A stretch of 64,000 nt of DNA, taken from NCBI GenBank assembly GCA_029243145.1, contig JAQWSQ010000202.1, positions 16,707-80,706 of the forward strand, in the 5' to 3' direction. A program made the translations under genes and the position numbers. The first letter of the stretch is position 1. The number at the start of each line of letters is the position of its first letter. Positions 1 to 10,096 of this stretch are shown in pieces. The notes beneath the pieces are model-generated. The model was not told where the DNA came from and did no database searches. It saw only the letters and a list, made by a program, of their open reading frames with translations. Origin of the DNA: Planctomycetaceae bacterium (GTDB lineage: Bacteria > Planctomycetota > Planctomycetia > Planctomycetales > Planctomycetaceae).

Positions 1-1
1 G

Positions 2-1396
2 TCTGCCGGACCCAAAAAAATCGTTGTCAAAATGGTCGGTGATAGGCTTGAAGCCGACAACCAACGCTTTCAGGTTGTGGTCGTCCGCGATGCAATTTCG
101 GTCCTCTTGGTTGAAGGACAACCTGCCGGCTCGCCTCGGGAGCAATCGTCCCACTATCTCAGAACCGCACTCGAAACAGTGATGCATCCGACAACGAGCG
201 CCCCCTTGTTCGACATCACCGTGACCGATTTGCCCGGAATGACCGAACTGCCGCTCCAAAACTATGAAGTGCTTGCGTTGTGCAATCTTCCCGGAATCAG
301 CAGTCATCAATCGGCCATGGTTCGACGCCATCTTTCTTCGGGCGGAGGTTTGTTACTGATCCAGGGAGACCAAACCGATGCTCAGTCCTGGAACGCTCAA
401 TTAAATTTGTTCAACGACCAAGCCTGGCCCCTCACTCTCAATCGCTCCGATCCCTCAACCGAATCGGTTTGGGGATTCCTGACCTCAGAATTGAATCACC
501 CCGTCGTGAAGCTATTTGCAGGGAATCCGGGTACAGGATTAGATGCGGCTGTCATTTGGCAAAGAGTTGCTTGGACGGTCGATGACGCCGACCGAATCGA
601 AACGATTCTTTCGTTTGATGATGGCACGCCGGCCATCGTGGAAGTCGATCTGCCTGTCGGACGTTGCCTGCAAATGGCCCTGTCTTGCGACGCGACCAGT
701 GGAAGCTGGGCTCCTCTGAATGGCAGCTTCCCGCCGATTGCCATAGAAATGATTCGCTATCTGGCCGTTCATAACGGTGACAACTCAAAATATCTCGTCG
801 GCCAAACACTCGAGGGGCTACTTCCCGCCGATCAATTTATTCCAGAGATCACGGTGACCGATCCTGCGGGAAAATCGATCTCTCTTGAACCAACCGCAAT
901 GAGTTCTGAAAATCCGTTGCGAGGTTGGTTGTTCGACGAAAACTCGAAAAGCGGATTTTATCAAATCGGGTTTGGACAACCCTCTTTGCCAACACAATAT
1001 ATTGCCGTGAATGTGGATGCCCAAGAAGGGAACCTGACTGCCGCCGATCCAAAACAACTCGAAAAAGAACTTTTTAAAAACCCACAACTCAATTTGAGAA
1101 TCGCGCCCACGGTCAGCGAAATCACGAAATTCCAAGAGTCGCCCCTTTCACTGGAACTGCTCTGGTTGGGGCTCGCATTTTTGGCGGTAGAAGTCGCACT
1201 CGTCTGGAACTTTTCGACAGGCTTGGTCGCAATGCTGGCCGTCGTGATTGTTGCCGGCGTGCTCCACTTGGCCCCCTGGATTGGCCCTGCTCCCGCGATT
1301 GCTGGTGGGGTGCTGATTGTTTGTCTGTTGTTCTTGATGATTCTTCAGCGGTTTCTCACTCGACACCCGAAAAAAACGTCTCGTTCACTTTTTTAA
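2..1396 (+). CDS. BatA/vWA-like membrane protein, C-terminal part (5' end outside window)
   Basis: The reading frame is open from base 2, so the true start lies upstream; the ATG at 32 is only the first start codon inside the window. The fragment is about 464 residues. It opens with a strand reading VRDAISVLLVEGQ, typical of the Rossmann-like part of planctomycete BatA/von Willebrand-type proteins, continues through a soluble domain, and ends with two or three hydrophobic helices over the last 80 residues (SLELLWLGLAFLAVEVALVW, then a second stretch up to FLMILQRF). A basic cytoplasmic tail closes it. In such proteins the N-terminus carries a BatA-type double-membrane anchor, which cannot be seen here. 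Function is unknown; the family is often linked to MoxR/vWA membrane-stress operons. Family assignment rests on the C-terminal architecture only. Confidence 0.6.
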   Translation, partial: SAGPKKIVVKMVGDRLEADNQRFQVVVVRDAISVLLVEGQPAGSPREQSSHYLRTALETVMHPTTSAPLFDITVTDLPGMTELPLQNYEVLALCNLPGISSHQSAMVRRHLSSGGGLLLIQGDQTDAQSWNAQLNLFNDQAWPLTLNRSDPSTESVWGFLTSELNHPVVKLFAGNPGTGLDAAVIWQRVAWTVDDADRIETILSFDDGTPAIVEVDLPVGRCLQMALSCDATSGSWAPLNGSFPPIAIEMIRYLAVHNGDNSKYLVGQTLEGLLPADQFIPEITVTDPAGKSISLEPTAMSSENPLRGWLFDENSKSGFYQIGFGQPSLPTQYIAVNVDAQEGNLTAADPKQLEKELFKNPQLNLRIAPTVSEITKFQESPLSLELLWLGLAFLAVEVALVWNFSTGLVAMLAVVIVAGVLHLAPWIGPAPAIAGGVLIVCLLFLMILQRFLTRHPKKTSRSLF

Positions 1397-1410
1397 GAAA
1401 ACCCGTTCCC

Positions 1411-1839
1411 TCATAACTCGCGTGTCTGGATGAAGAGCGCTTTCTTTTCTCCCGGCAACGTAAAATCAAAACCGCAAGTTTTGAAGAACTGCTCCGACGA
1501 AGTAATCGCCATCACTTCGAGCACATTCCGCTCGTGGGCACGTTCGATGCAAACTTCGACCAGTTTTTGCCCGATGCCCATACCCTGAAACTCGTTCTGG
1601 ACGGCTAGGCTGCGAATCTCTCCCAGCTTGGACGAATAGACTTCCAACGCCGCAAAACCGACAATCTGCGATTCATATTCGGCTACAAACCCATGCTGGA
1701 TAAGTTCCGTCAGTTCATCGAATGTTCGTGGGATCAGAATTTTCTGCGCGACGAACGGTTTGATAAATTCATCCAGCGCCTTGAGATCTTTGATCTCGGC
1801 AGGGCGAATGACCACTTTTTCGATTTGAATCTCAGTCAT
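1411..1839 (-). CDS. GNAT-family N-acetyltransferase (ArgA-like short form)
   Basis: A 142-residue single-domain acetyltransferase. The acetyl-CoA pyrophosphate-binding loop is visible as QGMGIGQKLVE after the beta-4 strand IRSLAVQNEF. The C-terminal FFKTCGFDFT is the usual GNAT beta-6/beta-7 region. The opening VVIRPAEIKDLKALDEFIKP and the overall layout recall the stand-alone acetylglutamate synthase-like GNATs, but no argJ or argB lies beside it, so substrate is unproven. I chose the ATG at 1839, where the protein begins MTEIQIEKVVIRP as GNATs usually do; an ATG 24 bases further upstream is also in frame. It converges with the BatA-like gene, 14 bases apart. Confidence 0.8.
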   Translation of the reverse strand: MTEIQIEKVVIRPAEIKDLKALDEFIKPFVAQKILIPRTFDELTELIQHGFVAEYESQIVGFAALEVYSSKLGEIRSLAVQNEFQGMGIGQKLVEVCIERAHERNVLEVMAITSSEQFFKTCGFDFTLPGEKKALFIQTREL

Positions 1840-2009
1840 AATGAAAGCTTGGCTAATCGTCATAAGGTACGTTCCTTCAAAATCGTACTCATGACTGTTA
1901 CTGAGTGGAACCAGAGAACGGGCAAATTCCTCGTGTGATTGAGATCCCTAGACGATATCATCGGGACTGAAATCATCTCATCACATCCAATCATCAATTT
2001 GAGAGTCCG

Positions 2010-3095
2010 ATGAACGTCGATAAACTGCGGAAAAAACTGGCGGAATGGACGGCTCTCGAAGCTCCCACCGGGTTTGAGGAACCCGTCCTCGCTGCGGCCC
2101 AACAAGCACTCACACCGCTGTGTGACAGCGTCTCGCTCGACGTTCGTGGCAACCTTTACGGTGAATTGAAAGGGACGGACCCCAATGCCCCCCGCGTGAT
2201 GATCACCGCACATGCTGATGAGATTGGCTTCATGGTCACTTCTCTGACAACCGCTGGCTTCTTGCGGTTCACGCGTCTCGGCGGCCCTACAATCTCTGTG
2301 CTTCCCGGCCAGAGAGTTCGCCTGCTCCCCGAAAATCATCCACCCGTCGAAGCGGTTGTGGGAGTGAAACCGGGACATATCCTCAAGGGGCCAGAAGCAC
2401 AACATGTCCCCCCCGTCGAACAGATGTATCTCGATGCAGGGGCAGAATCAGAGGAGCAGCTCAGGAAATGGGGCATCGAAGCAGGAACACCGGCCGTCTT
2501 CGTGGGCGAGTTGATTTCCACTTCGCACCCCACGCGAGTCTTCGGCAAGTCAATTGATAATCGTGCCGGCTGGCTGGCGGTCCTGGAAGTGGCCGAGCGA
2601 TTGTCCAAAAAACGACCTCCCGCAGATTGTGTCTTCGTGCTGACTGTCGAAGAAGAAATTGGACTGCGCGGTGCGGAGGTCGCCACGAGAACTGCCGACC
2701 CCGATGTTGTCATCGCGATTGATACAGTCCCGGCTGGAGGGACTCCCGATCTCGCTTCGGAAACTCTCCCCTGGACGATTGGAGCAGGTCCACTTCTCAA
2801 AGTCCGCGAGACCAGCGGACTCTCGACTCACGGCCCCTTACGTGCTCTTTTTCGGGAAGTGGCCGACGAACATCAATTGCCGTATCAGTTAATTGTCGAC
2901 ACCGCAGGAATTACCGACGCCACATCGGCCCAACAAGCCTCGGGAAAAATTGCCGCATTGACACTTGGTCTGGCTCGACGATATTCGCATTCCGCCGTCG
3001 AAATGCTTGATCTTTCCGATCTGGAAACACTCATTGAATGGACCGAGCACGGAACACGTAAACTCAACACTCACGAACAGTTACAAAGACTTTGA
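2010..3095 (+). CDS. M42-family metallo-aminopeptidase (FrvX-like)
   Basis: A 361-residue di-metal aminopeptidase or deblocking peptidase, expected to be cytoplasmic and to form the tetrahedral dodecamers typical of M42 enzymes. All expected metal-site residues can be read: His68 in ITAHADEIGF, Asp183 in SIDNRAGW, the Glu pair 215/216 in TVEEEIGLRGA (general base and ligand), Asp238 in AIDTVPAGG and His327 in RRYSHSAVEM. There is no signal peptide. Length matches the family (about 340-370). Its 5' flank is short and divergent from the GNAT gene. Family identification is secure; whether it is an aminopeptidase or a cellulase-like M42 relative cannot be told. Confidence 0.92.
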   Translation: MNVDKLRKKLAEWTALEAPTGFEEPVLAAAQQALTPLCDSVSLDVRGNLYGELKGTDPNAPRVMITAHADEIGFMVTSLTTAGFLRFTRLGGPTISVLPGQRVRLLPENHPPVEAVVGVKPGHILKGPEAQHVPPVEQMYLDAGAESEEQLRKWGIEAGTPAVFVGELISTSHPTRVFGKSIDNRAGWLAVLEVAERLSKKRPPADCVFVLTVEEEIGLRGAEVATRTADPDVVIAIDTVPAGGTPDLASETLPWTIGAGPLLKVRETSGLSTHGPLRALFREVADEHQLPYQLIVDTAGITDATSAQQASGKIAALTLGLARRYSHSAVEMLDLSDLETLIEWTEHGTRKLNTHEQLQRL

Positions 3096-3244
3096 AACGT
3101 CTGTTTTTGAGGATTCTCTCTTCCAGAGGGAATTGCATTCCCGTTCTGGTCGGGATAGGATAAATCAACGAATTCCCTGTTGGGAGAAAGCAATCGCAGC
3201 TTCCCCCCTCACCAAGCAAACGCTCGGACAATCTGGAGAGCTTT

Positions 3245-4243
3245 ATGTTGAGACGCCAATCTGAATCACACGCTGCCCGCCGAGGATTCACACTCGTAGA
3301 ACTCTTGGTCGTGATGGCAATTATCGCCGTACTTGTCTCTCTGTTGATGCCCGCCATTCAACAGGCCCGAGAACGAGCGAGGATGACAGGTTGCTTGAAC
3401 AACCTGCACAACATGGTCATTGCCATGCATAACTATGCAGATTCGCACAAGAGCTTTCCTTCAGGCTTGTTAATCAACGAAAATTCGACATTAGAAACAG
3501 CCGTCGATCAGGCATTGATCCTGTCAGAACCTGCCGTCTTCTCCAACGCCGTGAATGCCACAGGCATCAGCGCTCCTACTTCAAATCCTCAACGCGGACA
3601 ACTCTCGTTGTCGCAATGGACCTTGAAAGGTTATTGGAGTTGGCCCGCGTTACTTCTTCCACAAATGGATCAACAGACCATCAACCCCAGTTTTATCGAA
3701 CCCAAAAGCACTGCTAACAACATTGGCGCGATGAGCGTTGAAATTCCCTCCTATGTCTGCCCCTCGGCTTCCCTCCCCTCTCGACGGCCCTCCATCGCGG
3801 GAACGGGTGGAAACTTTGCCTACATCAGCTATCGTGGAAACTTCGGAGCAACCGCGACACAGGTTCCCTCTCCCACCGATCCCAACGTCCTTCTGCTGAC
3901 CGGTGACGGCGTCTTTTATGACAATAGCTCGGTCGATTTTCGTGATATCTCTGATGGCACCACGACAACACTGATGCTGGGAGAAACCCTGTACGGCCTT
4001 TGGGGCGATGGCAACAGTTGCTGTGCCCGTGTTCGTCAGGATCACATGTTCTTCGAAAATTACTTCCTGATCGGTTCTGGAGCTGGCGACCATTACTTCG
4101 GCTTTGGCTCTCATCATGCAGATGTCGTCAATTTTGCCATGGTCGATAACTCGGCTCGTCCCATCAGTAAAAACGTGGATTGGACGATCTTGCGAGCACT
4201 CGCCACCCGCAACGGCGGAGAACGAATCACAGGCGAATACTGA
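3245..4243 (+). CDS. DUF1559 prepilin-like protein with H-X9-DG C-terminal motif
   Basis: A 332-residue protein of the family massively expanded in planctomycetes. Residues 10-40 form a type IV prepilin cleavage/methylation signal ([20 protein letters not shown]) followed by the hydrophobic helix. The DUF1559 body starts around [20 protein letters not shown]. Near the C-terminus [14 protein letters not shown] fits the H-X9-DG motif of the family, with N replacing G. A ribosome-binding GGAGAG precedes the ATG. No type II secretion or pilus genes are nearby, as usual for these orphan pseudopilins. It is followed by a strong hairpin terminator shared with aspS. Role unknown; probably exported and surface- or periplasm-associated. 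Confidence 0.88.
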   Translation: MLRRQSESHAARRGFTLVELLVVMAIIAVLVSLLMPAIQQARERARMTGCLNNLHNMVIAMHNYADSHKSFPSGLLINENSTLETAVDQALILSEPAVFSNAVNATGISAPTSNPQRGQLSLSQWTLKGYWSWPALLLPQMDQQTINPSFIEPKSTANNIGAMSVEIPSYVCPSASLPSRRPSIAGTGGNFAYISYRGNFGATATQVPSPTDPNVLLLTGDGVFYDNSSVDFRDISDGTTTTLMLGETLYGLWGDGNSCCARVRQDHMFFENYFLIGSGAGDHYFGFGSHHADVVNFAMVDNSARPISKNVDWTILRALATRNGGERITGEY

Positions 4244-4267
4244 TTCACAGTAAAACTTACAAGCACC

Positions 4268-4309
4268 AAAAAACTCCCGCAAACTGATTTCGCTTGTGGG
4301 AGTTTTTTT
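4268..4309. terminator. Bidirectional intrinsic terminator
   Basis: AAAAACTCCCGCAA (4268-4282 region) pairs with TTGTGGGAGTTTTT (4295-4308) around a 12-base loop, with one G-U pair in the stem. An A-tract on one side and a T-tract on the other let it work in both directions, between the DUF1559 gene ending at 4243 and aspS ending at 4340 on the other strand. Confidence 0.85.
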
Positions 4310-4339
4310 CTGCGCGTTTTACTGACAAGTCATCTACTT

Positions 4340-6136
4340 CTACTTCTTCAGATCGAGCTTGATGTTCAGGTCGCGAAGCTGTTTGGGATCGACTGCTGCC
4401 GGTGCTCCACTGAGTAAGTCGCTCGCTCTTTGCGTTTTCGGGAACGCGATGACGTCGCGAATGTTGTCGTACATCGCGAACAACATCACCCACCGGTCGA
4501 GACCCAAAGCCACGCCGCCGTGAGGAGGGGCTCCGTAACGGAGTGCTTCCAACAGAAAGCCAAATCGTTCCTCGGCTTCTTCAGGAGTAATCGCCAACAG
4601 ATCAAAGACTTGCTGTTGAATTTTCGTATCGTGAATACGAATACTGCCTGAAGCCCCTTCGTACCCATTACAGACCAGGTCGTAGGATCGGGCACGAACT
4701 TTCCCCGGATCGGATTCAAGCATCTCGATGTCTTCTTCAAACGGATTGCAGAACATGTGATGCTCGGCATTCCAACGATTTTCGTCTTCGTTCCAGGTGA
4801 CGAGCGGGAATTCCAACACCCAGGCGATAGCCATATCTTCGGGGTTGTAGAGTTCGAGGTCGCGTCCCAAATGATTTCTTAAGGCTGCCAACGCCGCCGA
4901 TGTCACCGAGGGTTGATCGGCCACATAGAGCAACAAGTCGCCATCTTCTCCCTGCATCCGTTCGATGATTGCCTGCTGTTGTTCATCGTTAAAGAACTTG
5001 GCGATGGAGGATTCCAGTTTTCCACCGACCACTTTGAAGTAGGCCAGCCCTTTGGCTCCATATTCTCCAACCAATCCCTTCATGTCGTTATCGAGTACCC
5101 GGCGTGAATAACGGTCGCCGACTCCTTTGACATTCAAACCGCGAACTCGACCTCCCGAGCCGACAACATTCTTAAAGACACCAAATTCACAATCGGTCAC
5201 AAGATCACTGATCTCGATCAGCTCCATGCCGAATCGCAAGTCGGGTTTGTCGGTGCCGAACCGCTCCATTGCGTCCGCGTAGGTTAAACGTGGCAAAGGA
5301 AGTTGTAATTCGGTGCCGCGAACTTCTTTCGTCCAGAGTGCCAGCAAGCCTTCGATCATCGAGAGGACATCATCCTGTTCGACGAACGACATTTCGACAT
5401 CGATTTGAGTGAACTCAGGTTGACGGTCGGCTCGCAAATCTTCATCACGAAAGCACTTCGCGATTTGAATGTAGCGGTCGAATCCCGACACCATCAAAAT
5501 CTGTTTGAATAACTGCGGTGATTGTGGCAATGCGTAAAACGCACCCTCATGAACGCGGCTGGGAACCAGATAATCGCGAGCACCTTCCGGCGTGCTGCGT
5601 CCCAAAATGGGTGTTTCAATATCGAGGAAGCCCTGCTCGTCAAAATAGTCGCGAGCCAACTTGGTCAGTTTGTGACGCAAGAACATCGCCTTTTGCAGCT
5701 CTTCACGACGAAGATCGACAAAGCGGTATTTCAAGCGGAGTTCTTCGTTCGGCAGATCTTGAGTCCTCGGCTCGAACGGCGGTGTTTTCGATTTACTGAA
5801 AACCTTTAACTCCTGAACACGAATATCAATTTCGCCGGTCACCATCTTGGGGTTGATGTCTTTATCGGTCCGGGGGACGACATCTCCTATGACCTGAATC
5901 ACGTCTTCACTGCGTAATTGACGACCTTCCACATGCACTTCTGATCCTTCTTCCGGTCGAAAGACGACTTGAGTTTTTCCGTAGCGGTCGCGTAAATCGA
6001 TGAAAACCACGCCACCATGATCGCGGTAGGAATCGACCCAACCACAGAGTTGAACGGCTTGGCCAACATCAGATTTGCGGAGTTCTCCGCAGTTGTGTGA
6101 ACGTAACAATTGACAGTACCTTGATTTGCGACTCAA
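4340..6136 (-). CDS. aspS: Aspartate--tRNA ligase (bacterial type)
   Basis: Class II aspartyl-tRNA synthetase of 598 residues, the normal bacterial length with a GAD insertion. The N-terminal OB-fold anticodon domain reads [20 protein letters not shown]. Motif 2 is [20 protein letters not shown]. Motif 3 is [13 protein letters not shown] near the C-terminus. The [13 protein letters not shown] stretch is the usual flipping-loop region. There is no ATG near the expected N-terminus: an in-frame TGA lies upstream, and the candidates are TTG at 6136 (used here) or TTG at 6109, which would start right before [10 protein letters not shown], where most family members begin. Discriminating versus non-discriminating specificity cannot be decided by eye. 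Transcribed alone; its 3' end shares a terminator with the DUF1559 gene. Confidence 0.97.
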   Translation of the reverse strand: MSRKSRYCQLLRSHNCGELRKSDVGQAVQLCGWVDSYRDHGGVVFIDLRDRYGKTQVVFRPEEGSEVHVEGRQLRSEDVIQVIGDVVPRTDKDINPKMVTGEIDIRVQELKVFSKSKTPPFEPRTQDLPNEELRLKYRFVDLRREELQKAMFLRHKLTKLARDYFDEQGFLDIETPILGRSTPEGARDYLVPSRVHEGAFYALPQSPQLFKQILMVSGFDRYIQIAKCFRDEDLRADRQPEFTQIDVEMSFVEQDDVLSMIEGLLALWTKEVRGTELQLPLPRLTYADAMERFGTDKPDLRFGMELIEISDLVTDCEFGVFKNVVGSGGRVRGLNVKGVGDRYSRRVLDNDMKGLVGEYGAKGLAYFKVVGGKLESSIAKFFNDEQQQAIIERMQGEDGDLLLYVADQPSVTSAALAALRNHLGRDLELYNPEDMAIAWVLEFPLVTWNEDENRWNAEHHMFCNPFEEDIEMLESDPGKVRARSYDLVCNGYEGASGSIRIHDTKIQQQVFDLLAITPEEAEERFGFLLEALRYGAPPHGGVALGLDRWVMLFAMYDNIRDVIAFPKTQRASDLLSGAPAAVDPKQLRDLNIKLDLKK

Positions 6137-6409
6137 AACGCGACCATGTTTTCAAACACACGGCGTGCAGCCGGTGTGATTGTTGATGAAATATCAATCA
6201 GACTGCAATGCGCGGGAAGTTGACATTATAGAAACCCGCCAGAGGGTCGCAATGGAGGCAGAGATATCGAGAAATTCGGGACAGTCGCTGCAAAAATCTC
6301 AGTAATTTTGGGCAAATTGATGGCTGGGAAAGATTTTGAACTCAGTGCTTGAATGAGCCATTGGATTCGCAGTATGGTTTGAGTTCTGACAACTTCTTCG
6401 GAGTCCACC

Positions 6410-7276
6410 ATGCGATTACTCATGTCTGTCTGTTTTCTGCTTGTTCCCCTCACACTGTTTGCCGCCGATGATTACAAACTGGGCCCCGATTCGATGCCCC
6501 AAGACGGAGTCCCTCAAGGCAAAGTGGAGCAGGGACAGTTGACCAGCAAAACCGTCTTTCCGGGGACAGTTCGCGATTACTGGATTTACGTGCCACAACA
6601 ATACGATTCCTCCAAACCGGCTTGCCTGATGGTTTTTCAAGATGGAGGCGGCTATGTCAATTTGAAAGGACACTCGCGCGTCCCGACTGTCTTCGACAAT
6701 TTGATTCACAAACGCGAGATGCCGGTGACGATTGGTGTCTTTATCAATCCGGGCGTCATTCCTGCTGCCGTCGAAGGAGGCAAGCCCCGGAAGAATCGAT
6801 CGTTCGAATACGATACGTTGTCTGATCAATATTCACGTTTTCTGTTGGAAGAACTGCTGCCGGGGATCGAAGCGAAATACAACATTTCCAAGAATCCCGA
6901 TCACCGTGCCACCTGCGGCATCAGTTCGGGCGGGATTTGTGCGTTCACTGTCGCGTGGGAGCGTCCCGATCAATTCCACAAAGTCCTCAGCTATGTCGGC
7001 AGCTTCACCAACATTCGCGGAGGACACGCCTATCCATCGATGATTCGTAAGATTGAGAAGAAACCACTCAAAGTCTTTCTGCAAGATGGCGAGAACGATC
7101 TCGACAATTTGCACGGGAGCTGGCCAATCGCCAATCAACGAATGGCGTCTGCACTCGAATTTTCTGGTTATGACTACAAGTTTGTGTTCGGAGATGGGGG
7201 ACATAATGGCCGTCATGGTGGGGCAGTTCTTCCCGATGCGCTACGGTGGCTGTGGAGCGATGTCCCGGCGAAATGA
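6410..7276 (+). CDS. Secreted alpha/beta-hydrolase esterase (putative esterase, CE1/IroE-like)
   Basis: A 288-residue exported hydrolase. Residues 1-19 are a signal peptide ending near LFAAD. The nucleophile elbow is [10 protein letters not shown] (Ser in G-x-S-x-G) and the catalytic His is probably in GHNGRHGG near the C-terminus; the acid lies after the last strands, around [10 protein letters not shown]. The opening of the mature part ([18 protein letters not shown]) is characteristic of enterochelin-esterase-like or feruloyl-esterase-like proteins often found in planctomycete polysaccharide catabolism. Substrate unknown. The next gene on the same strand begins about 200 bases later. Confidence 0.85.
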   Translation: MRLLMSVCFLLVPLTLFAADDYKLGPDSMPQDGVPQGKVEQGQLTSKTVFPGTVRDYWIYVPQQYDSSKPACLMVFQDGGGYVNLKGHSRVPTVFDNLIHKREMPVTIGVFINPGVIPAAVEGGKPRKNRSFEYDTLSDQYSRFLLEELLPGIEAKYNISKNPDHRATCGISSGGICAFTVAWERPDQFHKVLSYVGSFTNIRGGHAYPSMIRKIEKKPLKVFLQDGENDLDNLHGSWPIANQRMASALEFSGYDYKFVFGDGGHNGRHGGAVLPDALRWLWSDVPAK

Positions 7277-7480
7277 CCTTTCTTCACAACCGTTATGACC
7301 GGTGCAATCGGTTCCAGAAGTGACCGCAAGCGGTGCAACCGTCGAACTTTGTGAGACAGCATCGACACGAGAGTCGAAATTCGCTTGTCACTCAGAGGTC
7401 AGTGTGGCAGACTGGTCACAGATTTGTATCGCAAATTGTCGCCCTTCCTTGAGTTTCGTCGATTGTTGGGAGCTGCCCTC

Positions 7481-8278
7481 ATGTTTCGCATTATCGTGGC
7501 TGGACTGATCTGTTCATTATCTTGTCTGAGTGTTTCGGCTCAGGGATTGATCTGGTCACTTCCCGAAGATGGCAAATTTGCCACTTACTCGGGGATGTAC
7601 ACTCTGGATGATGTTCAAACCGGAACCAAGAACGAAGACATCACCACATCGTGGAAACGTCAATTGACCATCAAATCGGTCGGAAAGTCTGATGCCGAGT
7701 ATCAAGGAGCCTCCACACCGTGTCGGTGGGTAGAGTTCAAATTGATCGACGCGAAGACCGAGGACACAAAATTGGTGGCTGGTCCTGTGGGAGAGGTCAT
7801 TTATAAAGTGCTGATTCCCGAATCGGGAGTCGTGGGTAAAGTCCTCGATGATAAGAACCTGTTCGTCAACCATCTTCCCATTATTCGTGGATACCGCAAA
7901 GTGGGTGCCGGAGAAACAGAAACTCTTCCCGCCGGAGCACTACAAGTCTATCCGGTCCTCACACTACTGATGCACTATCGCGAAATCACATCCGATGGTG
8001 ATGAAAATGTGCAAGACGGTGGCGTTCAGACTGCCGAAAAACTGAACGGCAAAGAAACGCTCGAAAGCAAAGAATTACGAATCATCAATAGTGCCATGCT
8101 CTGGAAAAATACCGATGTCCCCTTCGGACTCGTGAAGTGGGAAGTGACCCAGGTTCGTGAAAAGAAAGCAGCCACCGAACCTCGCTCAACTTTCGTCAAA
8201 GCCAGTGAAGTCAAAACGACTATGACGCTGGACGAAATGGGCGATGGGGCTCAATCAGATCTACCCGACAATAACTGA
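7481..8278 (+). CDS. Secreted protein of unknown function
   Basis: A 265-residue protein with a clear signal peptide (MFRIIVAGLICSLSCLSVSA, cleavage expected before QGLIW). I chose the ATG at 7481 because an upstream in-frame start would put 32 polar residues before the signal peptide. The mature part contains repeated two- to four-strand beta patterns and a middle stretch about a value being carried as a polypeptide of mixed charge, with no cysteines beyond one near residue 80 (PCRWVEFKLID). I recognise no domain; the architecture is that of secreted planctomycete hypotheticals. It converges with mcsB, six bases apart, with only a five-base-pair hairpin (GAAGC/GCTTC) between them. Confidence 0.7.
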   Translation: MFRIIVAGLICSLSCLSVSAQGLIWSLPEDGKFATYSGMYTLDDVQTGTKNEDITTSWKRQLTIKSVGKSDAEYQGASTPCRWVEFKLIDAKTEDTKLVAGPVGEVIYKVLIPESGVVGKVLDDKNLFVNHLPIIRGYRKVGAGETETLPAGALQVYPVLTLLMHYREITSDGDENVQDGGVQTAEKLNGKETLESKELRIINSAMLWKNTDVPFGLVKWEVTQVREKKAATEPRSTFVKASEVKTTMTLDEMGDGAQSDLPDNN

Positions 8279-8284
8279 AGCGAT

Positions 8285-9337
8285 TCAAGCTTCGGCAAGT
8301 CGTGATCTCAGATAAGCAGCGCGAGCCGCGTTGCGTTCTCCCGAGTCGAGTGTCTCTCCACGAATCTTCTGCAAATGGGCCGGTTGCGTGTGAATGAAGA
8401 GTTCATTCACCGAGAGAAGATCGAGGTCATCGAGCATTCCGAGACTCACACCAAGCCGAACGCTGGAAAGCAGATCCATCGTCTCTTCAGAACTAATCGT
8501 CTGCGCTTTCTGGAGAATGCCGGTCGCTCGGGAAATTTGATCATGCAACTTGGCACGATTGTCTTTGAGTAACGCTTCACGGACTCGACGCTCGTAGCTG
8601 ATGATGTTCGGAACGACTTCGTGCAATTTATCAATAATTTGCTGCTCGCTCTGCCCGAGCGTAATCTGGTTTGACACTTGGAAAAATTGGCCCGAGGCAG
8701 AGCTTCCCTCACCATATAACCCACGCACCGCCAAGCTGATTTTCTGGAGTGCTCCCAGAACCTTCTGGATCTCTTTGGTCATATGCAGTGCGGGCAAATG
8801 CAACATCACGCTGACTCGAATGCCTGTTCCCACATTCGTTGGACAAGCCGTAAGATAACCCAAGTCTTCACCGAACGCATAAGTCACATCTTCCTCGATG
8901 TCATCGTCGAGTTGATCGATGTCTTTCCAGCACTCATCCAAAGAGAATCCGCTACGGACAACCTGCATGCGTAGATGATCCTCTTCATTGATCATCACAC
9001 TGACCGACTGTCCCTGATCGACGGCCACTCCACGTGCTCCCTCACCATCGGCCAGTTCCTTGGAAATCAATTGACGTTCCATCAAGAATTGGCGATCAAG
9101 ATCGGACAAATTGCGGACATCGAAATAGCTCAGTCGTGGTCCTGCTGATAAATTCTGTAACTTTTCGTACAACAATTTTTCGAGATCGTTGCGCGTCGGT
9201 TCGTCGGCACGAGAAATGAATGGGAACTGAGCCAAGTTGCGAGCCAGGCGGATGCGACTCGAAACGACAATCTCCGCATCGGGACCGGTGCCGCGAAGCC
9301 ATTCGCATCCGGTTTGCATGAGTGTCTCGATATCCAC
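8285..9337 (-). CDS. mcsB: Protein-arginine kinase McsB
   Basis: A 350-residue phosphagen-kinase-fold enzyme that phosphorylates arginine side chains and, in Firmicutes, marks proteins for ClpCP. Visible signatures are VVSSRIRLARNL near residue 30, INEEDHLR near 118, the family signature TACPTNVGTGIR around Cys165, and RGLYGEGS around Glu210, the second catalytic glutamate. The C-terminal region carries the extra McsB helices. It lies 67 bases downstream of mcsA and is almost certainly co-transcribed with it. No ctsR or clpC is adjacent, unlike the Bacillus operon, so its regulator and protease partner must be elsewhere. Cytoplasmic. Confidence 0.93.
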   Translation of the reverse strand: MDIETLMQTGCEWLRGTGPDAEIVVSSRIRLARNLAQFPFISRADEPTRNDLEKLLYEKLQNLSAGPRLSYFDVRNLSDLDRQFLMERQLISKELADGEGARGVAVDQGQSVSVMINEEDHLRMQVVRSGFSLDECWKDIDQLDDDIEEDVTYAFGEDLGYLTACPTNVGTGIRVSVMLHLPALHMTKEIQKVLGALQKISLAVRGLYGEGSSASGQFFQVSNQITLGQSEQQIIDKLHEVVPNIISYERRVREALLKDNRAKLHDQISRATGILQKAQTISSEETMDLLSSVRLGVSLGMLDDLDLLSVNELFIHTQPAHLQKIRGETLDSGERNAARAAYLRSRLAEA

Positions 9338-9404
9338 CGTGGAGGTTCCCGTCGTAAATTCTGAGTGAGTCGATTGTTGAGTGCCTTAGCATCTCATCGC
9401 GAGG

Positions 9405-9899
9405 CTATTCGGATTGCTGCTCTTCCAACTGTCTGATGTCGTCCCGCAATTTGGCGGCGGCTTCGTAGTCTTCCTTCTCGACAGCAATTCTCAAGTCGTT
9501 TCGCATCTTGATGAGTTCATACTGCTTGTGACTGGCATCGGGAGCCCGTTTGGGAAATTTCCCCGCGTGATGAGTGCTCTCATGAATGTTTTCCAGGAGC
9601 GGAATTAATCGCTCTTTGAAAACCACGTAATCGTGAGGACAACCAAGACGGCCCTGTTTGCGGAACTCGCGATAGGTAATTCCACAGTTCGGACATGTTA
9701 ACTCGTCTTGTTCGTCTCCCAAGTCGCCGAGCCCGGCTTCTTCCAGCAAGGCTTCCATTTCGTCCTCATCGGGCGGAGCGGAAGTTTCCAGATATTCACT
9801 GGCACAGTTCTCGCAGAGATGAATCTTCTGCACGGTACTGTCGTGAATTTCCGTAATATGCAGCGTTGCCGGCTTGGAACAGCGACGACACTTTTTCAT
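9405..9899 (-). CDS. mcsA: McsA-like zinc-finger activator of the arginine kinase (UVR motif)
   Basis: A 164-residue protein with paired CXXC zinc motifs at the N-terminus (Cys4/Cys7 and Cys29/Cys32), a third pair in LTCPNCG, and a fourth site where the usual second Cys is replaced (LGCPHDY). The C-terminus is a UvrB/UvrC-type coiled coil, LRIAVEKEDYEAAAKLRDDI. McsA binds and activates McsB. It is the first gene of a two-gene unit with mcsB. An acidic linker (PPDEDEMEALLEEAG) separates the zinc modules. Assignment is firm because of the domain order and the neighbour. Confidence 0.92.
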   Translation of the reverse strand: MKKCRRCSKPATLHITEIHDSTVQKIHLCENCASEYLETSAPPDEDEMEALLEEAGLGDLGDEQDELTCPNCGITYREFRKQGRLGCPHDYVVFKERLIPLLENIHESTHHAGKFPKRAPDASHKQYELIKMRNDLRIAVEKEDYEAAAKLRDDIRQLEEQQSE

Positions 9900-10096
9900 A
9901 ACACCCCTCGATTGAACCCGCAGTGAAGACTCATTGTCATGATGACAGATCAGCCCGGCTCATTCTATCCCCGTCAGAATCACTGTCAAGCGATTGCATT
10001 TGAGCCTTCTCGCCGTAACAGTTTGAAGTTATTATAGATGCGAACGCAGGCGATTCTCCGCGATGCGATCAAAACATCATTCCCAACACCAAAATC

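Noticed and set aside
1860..2405. Open frame of 181 residues on -
   Set aside because: Antisense to the M42 aminopeptidase; no recognisable features.
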